Positions 36,380 to 45,378 of a stretch of 64,000 nt of DNA are shown here, piece by piece (positions within the stretch are counted from its first letter, which is position 1; the number at the start of each line of letters is the position of its first letter). Under the pieces are notes generated by a model. That model was not told the origin of the DNA. It searched no databases and saw nothing but the letters and a program-made list of their open reading frames with translations. Source of the DNA: Paraphaeosphaeria minitans (taxonomy: Eukaryota > Ascomycota > Dothideomycetes > Pleosporales > Didymosphaeriaceae); the NCBI GenBank assembly GCA_015832175.1, contig WJXW01000011.1, positions 992,001 to 1,056,000 on the forward strand, written 5' to 3'. The position numbers and the translations under genes were made by a program.

Positions 36380-37078
36380 ATGAGCAACCCCAAATTCAAC
36401 GACCTCCTTAAATGGGGCATCGAAAACTCGGAAGCCTCGCGGAACGACCCCAATGCGCCCAAGCACCCAAACACCCAGCTCGACCCGCAGACGCTGCAGG
36501 AGATCCTGAGCGGCATGTCCGGGCCGTCGGATGCCGACATGATGAAATACAAGATGGAAGTCATCCAGCACCCAGACGCCACGCTCGACCAGAAAGTAGT
36601 TGCATTCGAGGATTTCGAAATGATGATTCAGGGCATTGACAACGCGAACAACTTGGAGCCCCTCAAGCTGTGGAAACCCCTCATCGAGCAGCTGGAGCAT
36701 GAAGAGGCCGACCTGAGGAAGTATGCCGCTTGGTGTGCCGGTACAGCGGTAGAGAACAACGTCAAGGCACAGGAACGGGTAAGCAACCTAGGTGAAGGAG
36801 AAAACATGGTGTCTGTTGCTAACAGTCCGTAGCTACTCTTGCTTGATGCGCTGCCCATCCTCGTCAAACTTGCGACCGAAGACACGAACGAAGCAGTGCG
36901 CAAGAAGGCCGTCAGGGCTCTTTCGTGCGCCACTCGCAACTACCAGCCAGCGCTAGACGCTGTAGTCGACAGTGTACCCGCTACATTCAAGCCTGAAAAG
37001 GAACTAGACGCCGCAGACATGGAATCGGTTGACATTCTGATCGATAAGTTGAGGACGGATGCCACGCGCGCTCGCTAA
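36380..37078 (+). CDS. FES1: Hsp70 nucleotide-exchange factor Fes1 (HspBP1 type), 214 aa
   Basis: Two exons, 36380-36778 and 36833-37078, with a 54-bp phase-0 intron (GTAAGC...CGTAG); 214 residues. The N-terminus MSNPKFNDLLKWGIENSE and the segment LDPQTLQEILSGMSGPSDADMMK are diagnostic of fungal Fes1. Armadillo-like repeats follow (FEDFEMMIQGIDNANNLEPL, LRKYAAWCAGTAVENN, AVRKKAVRALSCATRNY). Fes1 releases ADP from cytosolic Hsp70 and helps send misfolded proteins to degradation. The start is the only Met that gives the conserved N-terminus. Confidence 0.95.
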
Positions 37079-37913
37079 AACATTGGGTTGGGTGAGAACA
37101 CATGGGCATTTGTATGGCGTTGGTGGAACTGCAAAAACTATCATGATACCACGAAGAAGACATGCATTGGGACATTAGAACAGGCAGCAGCCGGAGATAC
37201 CAGAAGTGTTTATCAATACGCAGGGGCGTTTGCAAAATCACAGTGCAATTCTGCCACGAGGCGTGACTCGCTCAACTTGCTGCCTAGTGCTTCAAGGACT
37301 GTTTACACGCATGGTAACACAGGAGCGACAGGTTCTGATTGCAGAGTGTGGTACTGTCTCCATGCGACGTGCCTTGCTATCATCATCTGAAACTTTTGCT
37401 GCTCCCAATTCTTGTCTCTATGCGATAGCTCCCACTGCCGAATAATACATCAAGAGACAGTCCTCGGACATTGTCAATCCGCGAAATGTTGCCAGAAGTA
37501 CGATACTTGGATGCCTGATGGCATGCGATGTGATAATCTTGATGCCTGGAGCAACAGCTTGTGCTCGCCCGGTTCGTGCACAACGACTAAGCGCAGAATT
37601 TGCCGGCGTTGGCTGGACTGCACAAATGGCAGGTAGCAGGATGTCGCGATAGGGCATCAGGGTTGTCCTGCGGTTCGCGTGGACGAGCAAAAAAACACGT
37701 TTCGGCTCAAACGTGACCACAATGTTCGAGGTTTGCTTCCGTGCTGAGGACGGTATCAGTGGGTCACTAGCGTTGACGCGTCGCGGCCTGGGAATAAAGA
37801 CTTCGTCTCTAATCGCGTAGAACTGCTTCGATGCTTGCATGAGCGTTCTCCCTGCACCCCCCATCGCTTCCTCATACTCGCACTCTCGACAACGTCGTAT
37901 CCACTATCGAAAC
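37079..37913. other. Intergenic, no gene recognised
   Basis: Spacer between FES1 and the next MFS gene. Overlapping frames up to 148 codons on the minus strand show no signature. I see nothing else of note. Confidence 0.45.
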
Positions 37914-39674
37914 ATGGCGTCTTCCAAGGAGGTACTTCGCGGCCTCCTGCAAGCCGCGGCTCCCTCAACATCAATAAGTCGATCCCAAGGCGACCACTCA
38001 CTGATCAAAGCCAACGATGAACGAACCCCGTTACTCACCGCCGTGGCTTCTGCGCCCCTGGCTGAGGCAGGAGAGGCTGAAGTCTCCGCCAATGCAGCCC
38101 ATCATGAAGCGGAATCAGACGAGGCCAAGACTTTGGACATGACGCAGATTATTCTGCTATGCTACACCCGTGTGGTCGAACCAATCGCATTCTTCTCCAT
38201 CTTCCCGTACATCAACTATATGATAGAAAAGACGGGCGGCATTCCAAAAGATTCTGTCGGTTTCTACTCAGGAATGATTGAGAGTTTGTTCTCATTAACG
38301 CAAATGTGTGTCATGATGTTTTGGGGAATCGTAAGCGATTGTGAAGCTGTGAGGGCAGTGATTCAAGTCCTACTGACACTTGCAGGCTGCCGATCGGTTT
38401 GGAAGAAAGCCTGTACTTGCTCTGTCTCTCTATGGAGTTGCTTCGTGCACTGCACTCTTCGGCCTCAGTCAGTCACTATGGCAAATGATACTTTTTCGTT
38501 GCTTGGCTGGCATGTTCGCCGGCACAGTAGTCACTGTCAGGGCAATGCTCACAGAGAATAGCACCAAGGCCACCCAGGCTCGTGTGTTCAGCTATTTTGC
38601 ATTTGCAGGCAACATCGGTATCTTTGTGGGACCTCTCATCGGTGCGTCTTCCTACAATCGTCTCAGATCGTCACCATCTAACCAACCCTATAGGCGGTGC
38701 TTTGGAACGTCCCGCTGTGAAGTTTCCATCGATATTTGGACACGTCCAGTTTTTCAACGACTACCCTTATGCGCTCCCCGGATTCGTCTGCTCCTTGGTT
38801 GGACTCAGCGCTGCTGTGCTTGTAACGTTCAATGTCAGAGAGGTTTGTATTGCTCCGTATCTTACAAAGAGCCCTCGTTGACAATGATCCCAGACTTTGC
38901 ACATTCATCAAAGCAAAAAGACATCAAACGGGCCCGCTATGACGACGTGGGAACTGATCCAGTACCCTGGTGTTGCTCGTGTCATGCTCATCTACAATTA
39001 CTGCATGCTTCTGGCTTTCGCGTTCACCGCCGCTTTCCCCGTTTTCATGTACACTCCTGTCAATCTGGGTGGGCTGGAGCTGTCTCCTGAGTGGCAATCA
39101 ATCTTCATGGCCATTGGAGGGCTGTCACAGGCGTTCTGGTTGCTTTTCTTGTTTCCATATCTGCACAAGCGCATCGGAACCGGCAGTATCCTCCGTTTCA
39201 ATGCCATCACCTGGCCCATTTTCTTCTTATCGCATCCGGCCAGCAACATCTTGCTCCGTCACGGACTGAAGGTTCCCTTCTGGATACTTTACCCAGTATT
39301 CAACATCTTAGGCAGCTCTGTGGCGATGGCCTTCAGTAAGCTTGTCTGTCTCGAACTGTGATGAGCCGTCTAATATTTGTGTAGCCGGGGTACAACTTGC
39401 ACTCAACGACATCTCTCCTTCGCATGAGAGCTTCGGTACGCTGAATGCACTTGTGCTGGCTCTCCAGTCTGGGATTCGAGCCATCGTTCCCGCTGCATCC
39501 ACGACTTTATACGCCATTGGGGTCAAATACCATATTCTGTCTGGGCTGCTTTTCTGGCTTGTCGTTATTCTGGTGGCCATCGGATTCAATTTTGTGCTCA
39601 CGCTCTTGCCAGAGGAGGCCCAAGGCAAGCCGAAGTCCTCGCTCCATGGTGACGAAGAGACAATCGTCCGATGA
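37914..39674 (+). CDS. MFS transporter, DHA1-like, 517 aa
   Basis: Five exons: 37914-38330, 38386-38641, 38694-38842, 38894-39335 and 39385-39674. All introns are 49-55 bp, and the joined frame is 517 residues. The N-terminus carries ERTPLL, a dileucine-type sorting signal often found in vacuolar transporters. DRFGRKPVL after TM2 is the major-facilitator loop motif, and RCLAGMFAG and FAGNIGIFVGPLIGG follow the DHA1 pattern. About twelve helices can be seen, with a cytosolic linker between the halves (ETLHIHQSKKTSNGPAMTTW). The family contains drug:H+ antiporters and vacuolar zinc- or amino-acid-related carriers; the substrate is unknown. The fourth exon start (38894) was set because it alone keeps the frame and gives the usual ETL after TM6. 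Confidence 0.88.
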
Positions 39675-40956
39675 TGCTACAAAAGCGTGTACGCTTTCTG
39701 CCCAATCGGCCTTCCCGGCGACACCGTTGTGCAATCGCCAGACTTTATCAAATTAGGCCACAAATCAAACTAATGCATATCAAATTCATCAATTCAGTTC
39801 CTTGACGTTGCCCGTCGCCACCGTTAACCGCTTGATGAAAGGACGTCCAGCATAAGGGGTGGGGTTCCGACCAGCGAGCTGTATTCTTCTCTATCTAGTG
39901 CGCATGATGATAAGGCTCGGAGGTCCACAGGCTCTCCTCGAGGGGCACAACGATACGCCTTGAACGACCAGGACAGCGTCTTAACCCACGACAGTCCAGT
40001 CAATGGACCCACCTTCGATCACACCCCTCAACCTGCCGCCGATACCCCCGAGGGTGTTTTCCAATCGTGACAGCAGCCTCCCTCTGCTGCACCTGTTTCC
40101 AACGCTGCTAATGGGAAAAGCGCGGCTCAGGGTCAGCAAGAGAACAGGCAGAAGGGGAGAGAGGGCAGGTGACGAAGAGGAAGAGGAAGAGAGGGAGACT
40201 GAAAAGTAAAGGCAATGGAAAGGGTTAAAAGACTCTTATAGAGCAGCATCACGGCGGACACGGATCACCATTCCATGATAGACTTTGCTCCATCATTTCA
40301 AGACGTACGATCTATCAGTCATTAGTAGGTAGGAATGATCGCGCTTTTTGTCATTCAAACTTCCAGCCTACTTAAATATGACTTCACGGCGATGATGTTT
40401 GTTCGGTGGTGTACAGGGGTTGGGACTATGCATCAGCGCCATTACTCCGTTTCGTCAGCACTCTTTTCTGCATTTGTATCACTTGACCTATTCACCGTAA
40501 GCACGTGTATCTTGGAATCTGCAATACCTAGTCCCTCATCATCTGCTGGGAGAGGTAGAGGGAGAAAAGGTGATTCAAGTCATTCTTGTTATTCGTGCCA
40601 TGAGCCCCAGATTTAGCAGCTCGATGGCAAGCATCCTGACCGAGCAAATTTTCGATTACGGCTTGGTCTCCTGGTACGATAGGTACGGGTGACGATCTAA
40701 TCGACACGCCCCTTAGCTTGTCACTTCAGTTGCTGAAGTGCTCACAATCTATTTGGTATCTGGTACAATCAGACCGACACATGAAATATAAATACGAGGG
40801 TTTGGGCTCCGCTTGCAGGTACAAGCACAACTATTGGCCTTACTCGTAGACTCACCTTGCTTTGTACTTTTACTTCTCGCGCTGTAGACGCACGTGTCGA
40901 TCTGCCAAACCGCGGGCGCTTTGAATAGAAATCATAGCGTTACGATTCTCCCAGCT
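39675..40956. other. Intergenic with an unexplained protein-like open frame
   Basis: From about 39821 to 40072 one plus-strand frame is open without a start codon and reads TSSIRGGVPTSELYSSLSSA and later RYALNDQDSVLTHDSPVNGP. It stops with TGA near 40073 and stays open beyond it for 35 more codons (Gln/Ala-rich). It may be an exon or relic of a lost gene. The rest is non-coding as far as I can see. Confidence 0.35.
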
Positions 40957-41676
40957 ATGTCACAACAACTCATCAAAGACAGAGTTGTTGTCTGCCGCAG
41001 TGCAGACGCTGGAGTGATCGGAGACGAGAGGTGGAGTTTGTCAGAGGGGACGTATACTCTCCATTTACCCGCGCAGAGAGTAAGTGACCTTCGCCATTCC
41101 ACTTGAAGCTTGGCTTCCACCCCTCCATGCATCCATCCATTCTCAACGATTACCTGGGAGATCTGACTGTCCCTGCAGCATACCCCTCCCAGCATCTTCC
41201 TCGCGCCAAGGACTGCATCTACTCTCTTCCGACAGGCGATCACCGAAATCTTGCAAGAGCGCCTGCATATCGACTTCGAAGATGCGCGCGACACCGCCCG
41301 AGGCATGTGGAAGGTCGCAACCGAAGAGGAGCAGAAGCGATATTCGCCAATTGCGGAAGACGACGAAAAGAGGTGGAAAGCCCACGTCCAACGGGTAGAA
41401 GGCGGGGGCGTCGTCCGGCAGAAAGTCGACGAGCAATCATGTGACAACATCGTGCGGGCTGCGCAGAGCGTAAGACTGCCTCGTGTCGTACGAACTACGC
41501 TGAAGCCTGTGCTTGAGAACGGACACCCGTGGCTTTGTGAAGACGATGGTGGAGCGGAACGATTCGAGGGCGGGGCATTGGCATCGGGGTCAGCGATGGC
41601 AGCAAGGGGTGAGAGAGCAGTCACCAGGGATACCGGCGCTGGAACGACGGACGGTGACGTGCTATTTCGCGACTGA
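40957..41676 (+). CDS. Divergent HMG-box-like DNA-binding protein, 206 aa
   Basis: Two exons, 40957-41079 and 41179-41676, joined in phase 0 across a 99-bp intron (GTAAGT...CTGCAG); 206 residues. The region 42-112 reads HTPPSIFLAPRTASTLFRQAI, then ILQERLHIDFEDARDTARGMW and ATEEEQKRYSPIAEDDEKRW. This follows the HMG-box pattern (Pro-rich start, LF.., central Trp, E...Y...A..D..RW), the layout of MAT1-2-type and other fungal HMG proteins, but with weak identity. The C-terminal half is low-complexity and poorly conserved in look. Likely a nuclear DNA-binding protein. The alternative acceptor at 41234 would shorten the box and lose its first strand. Confidence 0.55.
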
Positions 41677-42091
41677 CTGAGAGTTGGCATGTGGTACTGG
41701 AGAACAGCAGGATTCGATTGGCTCGCGTCATTTTAGTATTCATATGCATAGCTTGACGTATTCATTATAAGATGCGTATGTGTGCTCAGACTTGCATGGC
41801 ATCTACAACTCATGGACGATATGGGAAAATGTCTCCCAGTTCATCTCTATGTCCGTGCATGAAACCAGATACCAGTACTAGGTGCAAAGTCGAAGGACTA
41901 GGGAATTCGAAGTCCCCGATGCGGCAGGGGAGTCGCAATGTGAGCCGGTTAAATCAAACGCCTTTATCCGTGAGGGTATTTCGGAAATACAGGAGGACCC
42001 TTCAAAACGCCTTGTTGCGCCAAAGCAAGTGCTTCCCATACCTTAGTTACCAACTATTCCGGCGGCGCATGCAAGATTCCAGTTGCGGTAC
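41677..42091. other. 3' spacer, no gene seen
   Basis: Between the convergent HMG-box-like gene and ELP5. Contains UTR-like sequence only. Confidence 0.45.
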
Positions 42092-43465
42092 TCAGATCTC
42101 GTCCTCCTCCTCATCGAAATCATCCTCCTCGCCCATGTCGTAGAGAATGCGACCACCCTCACCACCCTCCTGCTTCTGCGCATCGAAGTACGGGAGGACA
42201 ACACCCTCACGCGCTGTCTTCTGCTTGTCCGTCAAGCCCAGGTTGAACGACGTCTCCATCTCATTGTCCGCGGCAGCCACCATGCCAACAACATTCTTGT
42301 TCGCAAAAGCGGGGTGCTGCTCGAGCAGAACGACGAGCTCTTGCTTCAGCGTGCCGTAGTGCTGTTGCGGGCCGATCGGCTGGTGGAAGTCGGAGCCACG
42401 GACAGGGCGGAGGAAGTACGTCTCGGACTCTGGGCGGCCGGACTTGCGGCGGAACTCGGCTTCGAGGACGATGCCGCGCTGGTCGTTGGCGTGGAGGCAC
42501 TGCACGATGCCCTCGGCGCCGGTTTGCATGCCGAACGTGGGCTCGGCAAGGGAGCGCTCCCGTGCGGCTTTGGCGGCCAGCACGTGCGCCAAGGAGCGGC
42601 AGGTGATGATGGAGGTTGCCATGAACTTCAGCAGCTCCAGCGGCGGCGGGGCATAGGCGTCGGCGCCGGAGGCAGAGGGCTCGGGGAGCACGTCGCCGTG
42701 GTAGACGCCGACGAGGTTGGAGGCGTACTTCATGACGACGAGGTTGAATAGCGCGGCGGTGTCGATGTTCTTGGTGGCCAAGGCGTCGTACATGGAGTCG
42801 ACGATGACGAGGCTCTCCTTGCGGTCGCTGAGGGCTTTCTCGATGTCGGCAAGGATGGTGGCGGCCGTGCGGTTGCCCCAGGCGGATACATTGCGCACGG
42901 CAGGATGGAAGCGCGTGCCCTCGAAGGAGACGACGACGACATTGATGTTGCGGGAAAGAGCGCGAACGACAAGCTGCTGGAGGAAGGGGATGGCACGCTG
43001 GTTGAGATCGTCCAAGACCAAGGTGAATGGTGAAGCATTGGCGCGGGTGTTGAGCACGCTGGACATAAGCTGAATGGCATGGCGCTGGTATTGCACCGCA
43101 TTGATTGGGCGTGGCATGGCGTACTTGGACTTGCGCACGCGCGGGCTTGCGATCTCAGACTTGCGCTTGCGAACACCCCCTTTGGACTGTGAGCTGTTGG
43201 TGTGCTTGATCCAGTTCGCGGCGTCCACAGAACGATCCTTGGACTTGGGTCGCTGGCGGAGACGGCTCTCGGGCTTCTTAGCTTTTGTGATATAGGCGTA
43301 GAGCTCACAGATCCACCTGGGTAGCGGGGTCGCTCCGGTGGCTGCTTCGAAGTCCTGGATGAAGGTGGGATGCGCAAGCGCTGCCGAGAAGCTCATATTA
43401 GCGAGGTGCCTTCCGAAGTCGTCGTACAAGGGGTCGTTGGGACCGGTACTGAAGTCGAGAGACAT
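42092..43465 (-). CDS. ELP5: Elongator complex protein 5, 457 aa (341 aa from an internal Met)
   Basis: Intronless. The region from the Met at 43117 (MPRPINAVQYQRHAIQLMSS) gives 341 residues with the Elp5 RecA-like fold: ASPFTLVLDDLNQRAIPFLQQL, NINVVVVSFEG, ESLVIVDSMYDAL. It ends in the hallmark acidic tail GGRILYDMGEEDDFDEEEDE. Elp5 pairs with Elp4 and Elp6 in the hexameric ring that supports wobble-uridine tRNA modification. The frame is open upstream to 43465 and adds 116 residues of basic, protein-like sequence (LPRWICELYAYITKAKKPES, RKRKSEIASPRVRKSKY) not usual for the family. I list the longer frame because no stop or splice site separates them. Confidence 0.85.
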   Translation of the reverse strand: MSLDFSTGPNDPLYDDFGRHLANMSFSAALAHPTFIQDFEAATGATPLPRWICELYAYITKAKKPESRLRQRPKSKDRSVDAANWIKHTNSSQSKGGVRKRKSEIASPRVRKSKYAMPRPINAVQYQRHAIQLMSSVLNTRANASPFTLVLDDLNQRAIPFLQQLVVRALSRNINVVVVSFEGTRFHPAVRNVSAWGNRTAATILADIEKALSDRKESLVIVDSMYDALATKNIDTAALFNLVVMKYASNLVGVYHGDVLPEPSASGADAYAPPPLELLKFMATSIITCRSLAHVLAAKAARERSLAEPTFGMQTGAEGIVQCLHANDQRGIVLEAEFRRKSGRPESETYFLRPVRGSDFHQPIGPQQHYGTLKQELVVLLEQHPAFANKNVVGMVAAADNEMETSFNLGLTDKQKTAREGVVLPYFDAQKQEGGEGGRILYDMGEEDDFDEEEDEI

Positions 43466-44052
43466 TGTGGGTAGGGTTGAAAAGAGTTGGAGGTAATAGT
43501 CTGAATAGCAAAGCTGTACGAGACGATAGGATCGAGGAAATTGGTGCAAGTGTAAAGGTGAGAAAGTGCGACATTCGCGGCTTTTACCTCCCGCGAAAGT
43601 TGGGAGGCTAGGAGCAAGCATTGTGGCTAGGAGCATTTGGGAGGCTGGTAGACGGACTACGAAGGTGAAAGTTACACATACCTATACTGGAGTTGAAGTG
43701 AATGGGTGTGATGACGATGGCGGAGCCCTTCGATGGGAACTATTCCGTCCACAGCAAGATCGATATGTTGTCTGTCTTTGCATACGCATCCTATCTCTTT
43801 CTGTGGATTCAAATGGTGTTTGGCGAGTATCTGGCAAGTTTCTCACCAACGTGGTGGTTGTGGTGAGAGTGAACGTCTGGGGCGAATCAATTTCGGTGCG
43901 CGCTAGCGAAGAAAACGGACTAGCGCGATACGGACTTGGGCACATGCTTCTGTCGTTTGCAACCTGGGGTTGGAAGAATCATAAACCCCAAAGGCCCATC
44001 TCAAGTCGCTCGAGATGCTGCCTTCGATCGCTTGTCTAGGTCTGTTACCATC
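43466..44052. other. Divergent spacer between ELP5 and an atypical SDR
   Basis: Shared upstream region. Frames on the plus strand run into the SDR start without a splice signal. No gene is recognised. Confidence 0.45.
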
Positions 44053-45378
44053 ATGACCCAGCAGGGCACGCAGTCGTCGCGCGCGCCACGGGCACGATCC
44101 CCGCATTTCCCTCCGCATAACGCGCCCCGCGTATGGTTTTTGACAATTGGCTCGTCACCCATCGCAATCGCATTGGCCCACCAAGTCCTCGATCATGGTG
44201 ATTATGTAGTAGCTGGCGTTGTCCCTCAAGAGTTCGAGAAGAGAGAGGGTCAAAGCGAGGACTTCCGAGCGTTTCTCGAGGATGTGAAACACACTGAACG
44301 ATGGAGAGAAAGATTGAGGGTTGTCGGGTTAGATGGGAGGGTTGTTGGGCAGTGTCAGGCGGCGATCGCAGAAGCTGTTGAAGCATTCGGGCGCGTCGAT
44401 GTGCTACTTGGCAACACTGGCGAAGGTACTTCCTTCGAGAATCATCCCATGCGCAGGACCTGACTGAAATGTCCGTATAGCTGTCATTGGCGCCGTAGAG
44501 GAACTGGCCCAGAGTAGCCGGACGATCACCCTTGTGCAGGACACATTCGAAACCAATTTCTTCTCAAACGTGAACATCATCAAAGCGGTCCTGCCAACGA
44601 TGCGCGAAAGGAAAAACGGCCATATTATCATGTTGACAGGTGTCAGTAAGTTGCTCTACGAACCTCGATGTGAACCAGGGATTGACAGTCTGTAGCTGGC
44701 CATCTTGGGACCCCAGGTCTGGCCATGTATTGCTCATCACAGTGGGCAATCGAAGGGTATTGTGATGTACGTATCTACCTTGACCCACAGGCATGTCTGA
44801 CCAGAAACCAGAGTCTGGCGTATGAAATCGCTCCATTCAACATCAAAATGTCTATTGTTCAAGCAAACATGGAAGTCAACGTTCTCACCAACAAGATGAC
44901 TTCCGTTCCTCCGATGCGCGAGTATCTCCAAGCCGAAAACCCCGCACCTATTGCTCGCGACATCTTCTCCAACCTTCTCGATAAACTTGATCGCGTCAAC
45001 AATCCGTTGCCCTATCCGGAGGAGAAGTCCCCCACGGACAGCATCTCGACAACAAGCCCCGATGCTACTACGGTTCATGAGCCGACCATGGGTGATCTAC
45101 TGAGCTCGGACACCATCACATCACTGTATGCACCTCTGCCATCAATCGTAAAATCATCTTTGATAGCAGAGACTGTGCATGCGCTGACGGCTATTGGTGG
45201 TCATGATAATCCACCTGCGAGACATATCGTTGGGTTAGAGGGAGTGACCGCTGTGAAAGAGAAGTTGAAGACGACAAGTGAAGAGCTTGAGGATTTCATC
45301 GAAGTCAGTAATGCCGTAGATATCTCACGGCAATACGATCCATCATCGATGGCCTCGCTGGACGCTGGAATATCATGA
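44053..45378 (+). CDS. Atypical SDR-like protein lacking the catalytic Lys, 391 aa
   Basis: Four exons: 44053-44425, 44481-44645, 44696-44766 and 44812-45378. Introns of 45-55 bp keep the frame; 391 residues. The dinucleotide loop is degenerate (TIGSSPIA at 31-38 instead of TGxxxGIG). The active-site helix reads MYCSSQWAIEGYCDSLAYEI, so Tyr191 is kept but the Lys four residues on is Gln195, and the preceding strand reads IIMLTGVTG without the usual Ser. Downstream blocks IAPFNIKMSIVQANMEVNVL and NPAPIARDIFSNLLDKL match a fungal SDR subgroup. I infer a binding or regulatory protein, or an enzyme with altered chemistry. Its stop codon abuts the stop of the NLR gene on the other strand. Confidence 0.85.
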
